Shown: positions 61,201 to 64,000 of the stretch, piece after piece
Layout of the letters: each line of letters opens with the position of its first letter
Numbering within the stretch: the stretch's first letter is position 1
Source of the DNA: Tetracentron sinense
Lineage: Eukaryota > Streptophyta > Magnoliopsida > Trochodendrales > Trochodendraceae
Reading direction: 5' to 3'
NCBI GenBank assembly: GCA_015143295.1
Contig: CM026554.1
Span: 51,458,627 to 51,522,626 of the forward strand
DNA length: 64,000 nucleotides
Translations under genes and position numbers: made by a program
The notes under the pieces: model-generated
Database searches by the model: none
What the model was told of the DNA's origin: nothing
The model's input: only the letters and a program-made list of their open reading frames with translations

Positions 61201-61464
61201 ATCTTGGATAATCATCATACCCATCGAATGGGCCTTGGCAAACTGGGGAAAACAAGTTCTGTCTCATACAGAACAGCAGTTTCTTCTACAAGTTATGGCA
61301 ATGTTGGAATGGGCACTCACATTTCAGCTTCTGATAATCGTCAACCTGCCCGCCCTCAAGTCAGGTTTGACCCATTCACGGGACAACCTTACAAATTTGA
61401 TCCTTTCACTGGTGAACCCATACAGCTGGAGAACCCCCCTCAACGTTCTGAAAGCCTATACTGA
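14090..61464 (+). CDS. hnRNP Q/R-like protein with three RRMs (18 exons)
   Basis: Joining 18 exons in consistent phase gives 1,716 nt, or 571 residues. RRM1 has RNP2 EVFVGG (23-28) and RNP1 KGYCFVRF (62-69). RRM2 has TLFLGN (102-107) and RGFAFIQF (151-158). RRM3 has IAFVGN (205-210) and VGFIHF (243-248). A basic Lys/Arg/Ser stretch (about 283-330) may hold a nuclear signal. Residues 340-415 form a helical block resembling the acidic domain of hnRNP Q/R. The tail ends in a doubled FDPFTGxP (540-547, 550-557). RRM layout and order resemble animal hnRNP Q/R and plant LIF2-type proteins, so a nuclear RNA-binding role is inferred. Every splice is GT-AG except intron 12 (GC-AG). Exons 1-2 are the least certain, and a longer N-terminus is possible. 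The gene looks intact despite about 45 kb of introns. Confidence 0.88.
14131..14220. repeat. Tandem repeat of about 37 bp, 2.3 copies
   Basis: The unit CATTGTTCTGTTTTGTTATT-GCAACTAAT-TTGAAAA is repeated directly in intron 1. Confidence 0.7.
14655..15139. mobile_element. Non-autonomous hAT-like element
   Basis: Ends CAATGTTTTAAAA and, reversed, CAGTATTTTAAAA, flanked by ATATATAT on both sides. The flank is a low-complexity TA tract, so the duplication is weak evidence. The interior is rich in GCCTCATG/GAGGCGT words and includes a (TA)n run at about 14785-14838. Confidence 0.62.
15148..15656. mobile_element. Second hAT-like element, related to 22661
   Basis: Ends TAGTGTAGTC and, reversed, TAGTGTAACC. 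The interior carries CCTAGGCGATAG and GTTGCCTAG words shared with the element at 22661. It is bounded by TA-rich sequence and lies directly beside the element ending at 15139. Confidence 0.6.
16029..16065 (+). CDS. RRM gene exon 2 (tentative)
   Basis: 37 nt between TGTTGCAG and C/GTAGGC. It joins exon 3 in phase. It holds an alternative start, MHSSEDPSRD. Confidence 0.5.
16228..16301 (+). CDS. RRM gene exon 3
   Basis: Encodes the first strand of RRM1, GLEVFVGGL, and the helix TESKIRE. Acceptor GAGCAG, donor GAG/GTTTGC. Confidence 0.85.
16302..18364. other. Intron 3, first part: no gene seen
   Basis: Low-complexity and AT-rich sequence. A run of 26 G lies at 18165-18190. No coding similarity was recognised. 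Confidence 0.5.
18370..18660 (+). repeat. LTR-like remnant with TATA box (copy A)
   Basis: CAATCTATTATAAAAGGAG, then CTTCTAGTAGCTAAAAG, matches the order of words at 23008-23250. The spacing of the TATA box and leader resembles an LTR, but no internal domain is present. Confidence 0.38.
19600..19800 (-). pseudogene. Leucine-rich-repeat gene fragment
   Basis: The - strand reads HMSLLHLNNNKFTGTVPEYI followed by VGNWNFRNA, fitting the plant LRR consensus LxxLxLxxNxFTGxIP. It is a short piece of one or two repeats with no start or kinase domain, inside a transposon-like element. Confidence 0.45.
19825..20283. mobile_element. Nested element with CATAGTTC ends
   Basis: Ends CATAGTTCAAAAACCGG and, reversed, CATAGTTCGAAAACTC. 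The interior is a series of GACTCGA/GAGTCGAGTAACTCGG words. It splits the sequence around the LRR-like fragment. No exact target duplication was found. Confidence 0.55.
21430..22065 (+). pseudogene. LINE reverse-transcriptase tail (zf-RVT) relic
   Basis: A frame reads GQFSVRSFLQSWQ, then PSVPSKVSVFLWTMVLDKI and RCFMCHLAGESVDLLLLH, the zinc-binding domain that follows the RT of plant L1-type LINEs. After a frameshift, IAWALWKERNMKVFED continues the same region. No RT catalytic domain is present. Confidence 0.72.
22160..22213. repeat. Compound microsatellite (GC)n(CA)n(TA)n
   Basis: Runs of CGCGCG, CACACA and TATATA abut one another, starting just downstream of the LINE relic. Confidence 0.9.
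22250..22556. repeat. Diverged repeat of the AATTCGG/GAACTTTGT family
   Basis: Words such as GGGAACTATTCGG, AAAATTCGCAA and GGAGAACTTTGTGAC occur in the same order as in the elements at 48103 and 50806. The ends are eroded. Confidence 0.35.
22661..22855. mobile_element. hAT MITE with exact 8-bp target duplication
   Basis: This 195-bp unit has ends CAGTGTAGTCAAA and, reversed, CAGTGTAGTCAAA. It is flanked by GATATAAC on both sides (22653-22660, 22856-22863). Subterminal CGCCTAGGCAATGCCTAGGC motifs are palindromic. The intact ends suggest a young insertion. Confidence 0.92.
23008..23275 (+). repeat. LTR-like remnant with TATA box (copy B)
   Basis: CAATCTATTATAAAAGGAGA and CTTCTAGTGGCTACATTAG parallel the copy at 18370-18660. 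It lies just upstream of exon 4 of the RRM gene. Confidence 0.38.
23380..23445 (+). CDS. RRM gene exon 4
   Basis: 22 codons, VFTTCGEITEIRLMKD..., continue RRM1. Acceptor CTTCAG, donor AAG/GTCTAG. Confidence 0.92.
23557..23628 (+). CDS. RRM gene exon 5
   Basis: 24 codons carrying RNP1 of RRM1 (GYCFVRF). The donor ATG/GTAAAA opens the 14.3-kb intron 5. Confidence 0.92.
24231..24771. mobile_element. hAT-like element, 541 bp, exact target duplication
   Basis: Ends CAGTGTTACTTAGGCAC and, reversed, CAGTATTACCTAGGCAC, flanked by CTTGAAAG on both sides (24223-24230, 24772-24779). The interior has GTGCCG/CACGACACGACAC words and no frame of note. Confidence 0.88.
24780..27024. other. Intron 5 before the copia element
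   Basis: AT-rich, no gene seen. At about 26455-26535, TTTTGGTCACC...GCCTAGGCATCACC...TTTGACTACA is the right half of an element related to the one at 22661. Confidence 0.5.
27025..27238 (+). repeat. Copia 5' LTR (copy 1)
   Basis: Runs from TGTTGAATATTG to AGTAAACCA. The downstream leader (27239-27764) is present a second time after copy 2. Confidence 0.85.
27765..27963 (+). repeat. Copia 5' LTR (copy 2, lacking its first bases)
   Basis: It starts at AATATTGTATGG directly after CGTGGAG. The usual TGTTG is missing. It ends CTTAGTAAACCA and is followed by TTGGTATTAGATCC. Confidence 0.85.
28640..29042 (+). pseudogene. Copia gag, N-terminal part
   Basis: A frame of about 134 codons with LNRSNFLAWSHLAKLYVKG and EIWDLVTQTYSEVGD, the plant copia gag (UBN2-type) signature. 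No ATG lies in frame at the start (GTG, with a stop upstream). It is cut by the solo LTR at 29043. Confidence 0.85.
29043..32836 (+). mobile_element. Gypsy-type solo LTR (3.8 kb) inside copia gag
   Basis: Begins TGTAGAGACCTGAATC, ends TTTTGGGGTCGTTATA, and is flanked by an exact 5-bp duplication GTCCA (29038-29042, 32837-32841). GAGACTATAAATTGGGGTC near 29697 is a likely TATA region. There is no internal domain, primer site or second LTR, so this is a solo LTR. The termini and great length recall Tekay/Del-type chromoviruses. Removing the hAT at 30841 leaves about 2.7 kb. Confidence 0.75.
30841..31946. mobile_element. hAT-like element nested in the solo LTR
   Basis: Ends CAAGGTTTGAAATATCG and, reversed, CAAGGTTCTAAATGTTG. 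Flanks are AATACAAG (30833-30840) and GATACAAG (31947-31954), seven of eight matching. The interior holds ATATCGGCGATATATCGCC words near the left and TTAACC-family repeats (about 31330-31800). No transposase is present. Confidence 0.8.
32842..33475 (+). pseudogene. Copia gag, C-terminal part with zinc knuckle
   Basis: Continues gag on the far side of the solo LTR (LWEELDHYHSF, FELLAGVNPEYEQVR). A CCHC knuckle CEHCGRTHHTKETC begins at 33231. Frameshifts and stops separate the pieces. Confidence 0.8.
33560..34680 (+). pseudogene. Copia protease and integrase remnants
   Basis: SWIIDSGTSDHMTG (near 33563) is the aspartic protease site. CETCKLAKH (about 34050) is the end of the integrase zinc region. 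DVW, SFVDDFSCSTW and LRFDNGGEY (near 34333) are integrase core motifs. The frame changes several times. Confidence 0.82.
34680..36000 (+). pseudogene. Copia reverse transcriptase remnant, RNase H missing
   Basis: WREAMEEEMQSLEKNDTWD, KARLVAKGYT, VDYQETFAPVAKM, LKKKLYGLKQSLRAWFE and YVDDIVVTGND (YVDD at 35883-35894) are canonical copia RT blocks. In-frame stops lie near 35521, 35615 and 35918. After FEIKDLGRLKCFLGL the sequence jumps at about 36001 to the very end of the polyprotein (SKLGMHNIFAPT), so the rest of RT and all of RNase H are deleted. Confidence 0.9.
36282..37914. other. Intron 5 after the copia element
   Basis: No gene or clear element seen. A (TA)n run lies at about 37208-37229. 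Confidence 0.5.
37915..37987 (+). CDS. RRM gene exon 6
   Basis: Closes RRM1 (LEGKKIGV) and opens RRM2 with DTLFLGNL. Acceptor TGTTTCAG; phase 1 at the end. Confidence 0.93.
38178..38215 (+). CDS. RRM gene exon 7
   Basis: 38 nt encoding DWSADEFDKMVRK, helix 1 of RRM2. Confidence 0.92.
38297..38413 (+). CDS. RRM gene exon 8
   Basis: 39 codons with RNP1 of RRM2 (NRGFAFIQF). Donor GCT/GTAAGT. Confidence 0.93.
38414..40350. other. Intron 8, first part: nothing recognised
   Basis: T-rich non-coding sequence without clear repeats or coding similarity. Confidence 0.45.
40355..40730 (+). pseudogene. RTE-type non-LTR retrotransposon 3' relic
   Basis: Broken frames read SDLVAQVEALKLTRRRPKG followed by TW, then ALNRLEWWSRINVANPK. 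They match the C-terminal end of plant RTE LINE polyproteins (consensus SDxIxVxGxKRxRGRPKxTW, then DRxEWRxxIHVADPxx). Only the last part survives, with stops. Confidence 0.6.
40731..42599. other. Intron 8, last part: nothing recognised
   Basis: AT-rich non-coding sequence up to exon 9. Confidence 0.45.
42600..42719 (+). CDS. RRM gene exon 9
   Basis: 40 codons: AAARAHRVGS, KWHPVVDWAEEEPEID, then the linker to RRM3. Confidence 0.93.
42822..42902 (+). CDS. RRM gene exon 10
   Basis: 27 codons opening RRM3: IKIAFVGNLPTNADEDYLKK. Confidence 0.93.
42995..43063 (+). CDS. RRM gene exon 11
   Basis: 23 codons, LEKVVLSKKGRFPVGFIHF..., with RNP1 of RRM3. Donor TCA/GTAAGT. Confidence 0.93.
43740..45840 (-). 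pseudogene. hAT transposase relic (DUF659 type)
   Basis: On the - strand, from high to low coordinates: WSPCAVHCLDVVLEDRGKFP (about 45806-45745), then ISGCIYNHNWMVTLMSEFTG, MKTVELLVKVLNLVDANC, EICYIYDAMDGTKLAIIEIN and KHWDKKLHQNIHAAG. The C-terminal part reads VYCNMRLGACNLARREQDP, then YYELINLEYIFLNDDPLDS (about 44540-44460). This follows plant DUF659/hAT transposases through the dimerisation region. Stops and frameshifts are frequent. The BED finger and terminal repeats were not found. Confidence 0.8.
46060..46900. repeat. Two sets of imperfect direct repeats
   Basis: ATGGCATCAATCATTGCC...GGAATGCGGCTCCAATGGAA at about 46128-46202 recurs in changed form at about 46250-46303. A second pair (ATTCCTTGACAGGAAT...AAGATTCTCCTT and ATTCCTTTCAGGAAT...AAGATTCTCCTT) lies at about 46681-46733 and 46806-46855. 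I do not recognise the source. Confidence 0.4.
46901..48102. other. Intron 11 stretch without recognised features
   Basis: AT-rich sequence. I find no gene, target duplication or terminal repeats. Confidence 0.4.
48103..48557. mobile_element. hAT-like element with CATAGTAACAAAG ends
   Basis: Left end CATAGTAACAAAGTCGGG; right end reversed CCTAGTAACAAAGTTCTCC. The interior includes TAATTCGGCGGGG and AATTCGCGATTTTTTGAAA words shared with 22250 and 50806. No clean target duplication. Confidence 0.55.
49302..49379 (+). CDS. RRM gene exon 12 (GC donor)
   Basis: 26 codons ending FNIQ. The exon is followed by CAG/GCATAA, a GC donor. Reading on gives a stop after one codon. Confidence 0.9.
49510..49680 (+). 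CDS. RRM gene exon 13
   Basis: 57 codons. VAVAKP closes RRM3, then comes the basic stretch KNKKRARDE and a Ser-rich tract. Confidence 0.93.
50472..50579 (+). CDS. RRM gene exon 14
   Basis: 36 codons. LPLAVADRLLQILRLG starts the helical domain that resembles the hnRNP Q/R acidic domain. Confidence 0.92.
50806..51080. repeat. Diverged copy of the 48103 element family
   Basis: GGGAATTATTAGG near the left and GGAGAGCTTTGTTACCATG at the right fit the family ends. The interior carries AAATCTTCGG and AATTATTCATGAA. Confidence 0.4.
51382..51527 (+). pseudogene. Chloroplast-derived trnI-CAU relic (NUPT)
   Basis: TTTAAGCGCCCAACTCATAA-TTGG and TTCGTAGGTTCAATTC-TGATGGATGC match the anticodon arm, T arm and 3' acceptor strand of plastid tRNA-Ile(CAU). 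The 5' acceptor and D arm are mutated. The following CAATGGGAATGC...TAATAAGTCT and AAGTCTATAGGAATTGGCTC resemble the plastid spacer next to trnI-CAU, with insertions. It is plastid DNA in the nucleus and not a working tRNA gene. Confidence 0.75.
51528..53180. other. Intron 14, AT-rich stretch
   Basis: No gene seen. Near 52860-52980 a 60-base unit is doubled (GTAAATATTCCAYGAAGTCA, GTCGAAGTTTCCCAAAGTTT). At 52980-53110 ATATATTGCACGATATAAGC words resemble the end of the hAT family at 30841. Confidence 0.45.
53190..54850 (-). pseudogene. LINE relic on the - strand (RT end, zf-RVT, RNase H)
   Basis: Reading - strand, IPASMVMRLEKLQSVFLWNN (about 54640-54570) and NKALLGKW-like LIKKLLLKNWLWTFGEES match the end of L1-type RT and its zf-RVT linker. 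A segment like WNSVPKGVLWYDYFPPLSDW (about 53810-53750) and HSQKFNGVAHTI (about 53300-53260) fit the RNase H domain. Frame changes and stops are abundant. Confidence 0.58.
55278..55346 (+). CDS. RRM gene exon 15
   Basis: 23 codons, IDIQCITSLKKLPES and AVAILDQ, continue the helical domain. Confidence 0.92.
55478..55540 (+). CDS. RRM gene exon 16
   Basis: 21 codons, FMLSGADRYNKGAYLAGLIS, end the helical domain. Donor CGG/GTATAT. Confidence 0.92.
55655..55812 (+). CDS. RRM gene exon 17
   Basis: 158 nt encoding a low-complexity C-terminal region. Phase 2 at the TCTAG/GTCAG donor. Confidence 0.92.
55929..57993 (-). mobile_element. 3' half of a copia element, reverse orientation
   Basis: On the - strand from 57993: the RT end (VSKSMKRIFISQRKYVIGLL, then CDTPIDSNHKLG), then, past an inserted element (57136-57697), RT/RNase H (YRILRFLKLAPGQGLLYART, SDRRSTSGYCTFVGGN, HIEMDKHFIKKQLKTSLIC, SDQLADILTKGL), a purine tract (CAGCTTGAGG), and an LTR running from 56167 (TGTAGAATTC) to about 55929. 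The 5' half is absent and stops are present. Confidence 0.82.
57136..57697. mobile_element. Element with CATAGTTACAAA ends inside the - strand copia
   Basis: Ends CATAGTTACAAAAAACTG and, reversed, CATAGTCACAAAGCCAGGG. Its right half (AATTATTCCCGAACCCTGGC) is the inverse of the left end of the 48103 element, so it belongs to that family. It interrupts the RT frame. The flanks CTTACCAA and CTCACTAG match at 5 of 8 positions. Confidence 0.65.
57994..59205. other. Intron 17 stretch without recognised gene
   Basis: Near 58036-58200 there are repeated words like CGTATCGAAGTGTATC and ATATCGTACCGATATGCACG that form partial inverted repeats. Otherwise nothing is recognised. Confidence 0.4.
59214..59662. 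mobile_element. hAT-like element, 449 bp, exact target duplication
   Basis: Ends CATAGTTACCAGAGC and, reversed, CATAGTTGCAGGGAAAC, flanked by GTTAAAAC on both sides (59206-59213, 59663-59670). The interior is a run of degenerate GGAAGCGAG repeats on the left and CGTTTCCC repeats on the right. Non-coding. Confidence 0.88.
59671..61151. other. Intron 17, last part
   Basis: Mostly AT-rich and unrecognised. A more GC-balanced patch at about 60440-60740 may be an old coding fragment (a 90-codon open frame on -), but I cannot assign it. Confidence 0.4.
61152..61464 (+). CDS. RRM gene exon 18 and stop
   Basis: 104 codons: a Tyr/Ser/Gly-rich tail, the doubled FDPFTGxP motif, and TGA at 61462-61464. 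Confidence 0.93.
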
Positions 61465-61600
61465 TCAATGCTCTTCTGGCTATGGCTAAAAAAAAAGGAG
61501 CTTTTTGAATAGAAGAGGATTATATTGGATCTCTCTATTTATTTTATAAAATAAACAAATATGGTGATCCTAACGGTTTAGGTTCTTTATATATAAAAGC
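61465..61600 (+). terminator. 3' UTR and likely poly(A) region of the RRM gene
   Basis: An AT-rich 3' UTR with AAAATAAACAAAT near 61548 as the likely polyadenylation signal, followed by T-rich sequence. Confidence 0.5.
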
Positions 61601-61856
61601 TTTGAACATAAGTTGAAGTCGCCCAATGTTGATGACCTGGATAATTATGCGTCAGTTTGTTTTGGTAATCACATGCTTTTTGAGAAGAGTTGAATACATG
61701 CTTTTCTGTTTTTTTTCCCTTCTGTCTATAAACCAATCTTGCTTGACCAATGGAAAGAGCCACCGGTTTATCTCTACATCGAATCAAATTAGCCAAAGAT
61801 GTACGTTCATGAGTCTATGCTAAAAGTTTCAATCAATTCTTGCCAATATCCACGCC

Positions 61857-63260
61857 ATGAGAGTGTGTAACCCGAAGAGGGAAGGAGGGTTGGGCATTAG
61901 AAGATTCAAGGACTGGAGCCTAGCTGCCATTCTTCATCTGGTTTGGGAGGTTGCAATAAAAAAAATCAATCACTGTGGGCCCTTTGGGTTTCCAGAAATG
62001 TTCTCAAAAATAAGAACTTGTGGGCCTGATGCTACATCAGGTGGGGAATGGGCTTAGTACTTCCGTATGGTTTGACCCATGACACCCAAGTGGAACCTTA
62101 ATAGACTTGTATCAACCTAAGGATACAATCTACTGCTAGGATTCCTCTCTGTGCTACTGTTTTGTGTTTACTCTCTGATGGAGTGTGGGCCCCACCGGCA
62201 GGCCGTTCAGCAGACCTTGATACTATATTGAATGGGCTCCCTCCTCATCAGCCCTACTTGAACTTGGAGGAAAACAGAGTTATTTGGAAACCTACTCCTA
62301 CAGGGGCTTTTTCCTTAAAATCAGCTTGGCAATCCATTAGGGCTAGTCAGGTGGCAGTCCCTTGGGCTACGATTGTATGGTTTAGTCTATGCATTCCTCG
62401 CCGCAGTTTGATAGCTTGGCTAGCACTGTCAAGTTCAGATGGGCTGTTGCCCCGGTTGTGTCTGCAAAATCATGGGCCCACATCCAACAGGGTAGGCCCT
62501 ACAATAACAGAGATGGGCCCCCATGATTTTGCAGACACAACGGTGCAACAGCTAGCGCTGTTGCCCATCCTCTCTCAGCACTGTCTAACGTGATCCAAAC
62601 TCTAAGATATGCTTGTGCTTCATGGGGTCTTGCTGTGTACTTTGTGGAGAGACGAATGAAAGTGTTGGAACACCTGTTTTTCGCTTGTTAGTATTCATCT
62701 GAAATTTGGATTCAAATCCTTCAATGTTGTGGCTACAGGAACCAAAGAATTTTGGACTGGGAAGATGAAGTTAGATGGATCACTACGCATTTAAAGGAAA
62801 GGAAATAGTGCAAGATTTTAAGAAAGTTAGCTTCAATGTGACTATTTATCATGTATGGACGGAGAGGAATAATAGGATCTTTCAAAATCAATCTAAAGAT
62901 CTAAGTGACTTGTTTCAAATTATCAAGAACGAGATTTGGTCCAGATTCTCATCGAAAGTAAACCAAGTCACATACACATACACAGTTGGAAACCAAGACT
63001 TTATGGCCAGATGGGGGAATGGTTTCTAAATTCTTTATCTCGGTGAATCAGTTTTGGTATCTCGACTGGTGGATGGGTCGGTCCGTGACTCGAAAGCCAG
63101 CAATGGAGGGATTGTTCGTAGCGTGGTTCTTGCTTTTGCAGACAGTTGTAGTTTAGACTCCATAGAGTTGAAAGCTGTCCTTTGTGGGCTCCAATTGGCT
63201 GCAGAGGTAGGGATAATGTGTATTTGTATTTACACAGATGCGTGGAGATGGCAAGATGAC
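61857..63260 (+). pseudogene. LINE relic: RT end, zf-RVT and RNase H
   Basis: NPKREGGLGIRRFKDWSLA (near 61865) is the post-RT block of L1-type LINEs. VIWKPTPTGAFSLKSAWQSI, then WFSLCIPRRSLIAWLAL (about 62280-62430) is zf-RVT, continued after 62585 by VLCGETNES and VTIYHVWTERNNRIFQ. RLVDGSVRDSKASNGGIVRS and SIELKAVLCGLQLAAEVG (63060-63210) are RNase H. The zf-RVT part is split by the foldback insertion at 62431. Frames are broken. Confidence 0.78.
62431..62576. mobile_element. 146-bp foldback element with 9-bp target duplication
   Basis: The arms TTGTGTCTGCAAAATCATGG and its exact complement CCATGATTTTGCAGACACAA extend outward with mismatches (GCTGTTGC / GCAACAGC). Flanks AGCACTGTC (62422-62430) and AGCACTGTC (62577-62585) are identical; 9 bp is the Mutator-type length. 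It sits in the LINE zf-RVT frame. Confidence 0.8.
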
Positions 63261-63429
63261 TGATTTGCTTGTTTGAGGCATGCACCATATTTCCTAGTTA
63301 AAGCGTGTTGTCCCAATGATCTGTTTTTGTTCTCTCCTTCTAAAATTCGTTCGGAGATTCTCTCTATACTCTCTGAAGATAGTGAGATTATTATCTATAT
63401 ATCTGGCCTTACCATCTGTAATGGGTAAA

Positions 63430-64000
63430 TTTCGTAAAAACCTAAGTGTGGTAGCAACGAGCTCGTCCTCAGTGTGGTGTTACCGTTTGGGCTCATTTCC
63501 GTCGTCTCTTCGACGACGGGCCCGTGGTCGTATAGACGACGAGAACGTTGTCTGCCGACCGACGTACCCGTGGTCTCACGGACGACGGTCACGTCCTCAT
63601 TCTGACGACGGACCCGTGGTCTCATAGACGACGATCATATCCTCGTTCTGACGACGTATCCGACGTCTTATTGTCAATGACCCCGCATCCCAACACGTAA
63701 TGAGATCCGGCGCTACTGCCCAGTCGCCTGGGACTGATCCTACCTCTACGATGGTAGGTGGGAAACATTGTCTTGGCATTAAATGCAGCATTAAATGCCA
63801 TTTAATGCCAGTCACCTCGGACGAGTTCCTACTCTTTGCCTGTTCTTTTTTGTATGCAGATACGCGTGCAGTACGGATGACCGGGAGATCTATCTAAAAT
63901 GATTACTGAAGTACACATCGGAGATTTGAGGTGTGTATGGATATCCATGGGTGCCCATGACCATGACAGGGGTGGCCTATAAAAACCTGTGAAAAATAGT
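63430..64000 (+). other. LTR-like, CpG-rich sequence, cut by the window edge
   Basis: The stretch is GC- and CpG-rich, unlike the rest of the window. It holds a 46-bp tandem repeat (63511-63668), a palindromic GCATTAAATGC region near 63776, and GGCCTATAAAAACC near 63975, a good TATA box. Together these suggest the U3 of a large LTR retrotransposon. The other end lies outside the window. Confidence 0.45.
63511..63668. repeat. 46-bp CpG-rich tandem repeat, about 3.3 copies
   Basis: The unit GACGACGGACCCGTGGTCTC-ATAGACGACG-(A/G)TCA-TCCTC-TTCT starts near 63512, 63560, 63604 and 63650 (partial). Copies 2 and 3 are the most alike. Confidence 0.75.

Overview
This is plant nuclear DNA. It is AT-rich, has spliceosomal introns, and contains a plant NAC transcription factor, a plant-type UDP-glucose dehydrogenase, plant Ty1-copia, LINE and hAT-like elements, and a relic of the chloroplast trnI-CAU locus. 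The very long transposon-filled introns fit a medium to large angiosperm genome. I do not name a species. All three genes I can support lie on the + strand. || Layout. (1) 1-5952: UDP-glucose 6-dehydrogenase (UGD). The 480-codon coding region has no introns. It follows a leader intron of about 4 kb that holds a hAT-like element with a foldback element nested inside it. (2) 6144-7160: two related hAT-type MITEs and repeat remnants. (3) 7219-9302: a three-exon NAC gene of 255 codons. Its 3' side runs into a duplicated copy of the last 30 codons, stop and 3' flank of UGD. (4) 9482-13895: a gene-free, MITE-rich stretch with a palindrome of about 520 bp, a candidate solo LTR and a Helitron-like unit. 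(5) 14090-61600: one gene of about 47 kb. I reconstructed it as 18 coding exons (1,716 nt, 571 residues) for a three-RRM protein related to hnRNP Q/R. Its introns reach 14.3 kb and hold most of the mobile DNA in the window. (6) 61857-64000: a LINE relic split by a small foldback element, then a CpG-rich LTR-like sequence cut by the window edge. || The introns of the RRM gene record layered insertions. Intron 5 holds a broken copia element with a duplicated 5' LTR and leader. Its gag carries a 3.8 kb gypsy-type solo LTR, which itself carries a 1.1 kb hAT-like element. Other introns hold LINE and RTE relics, a decayed DUF659-type hAT transposase, half of a second copia on the - strand, chloroplast DNA and many non-autonomous hAT-like elements, several with exact 8-bp target duplications. 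No retroelement here looks coding-competent. || The three genes are not a pathway. UGD makes UDP-glucuronate for cell-wall polysaccharides, the NAC protein is a DNA-binding regulator, and the RRM protein is a nuclear RNA-binding factor. The most unusual points are the NAC/UGD-tail junction, the apparent placement of an hnRNP Q/R acidic-type helical domain after rather than before the RRMs, a GC-AG intron in that gene, and the dense nested insertions. Exon boundaries come from splice-site grammar, reading-phase agreement and protein-family fit. No transcript data were available.
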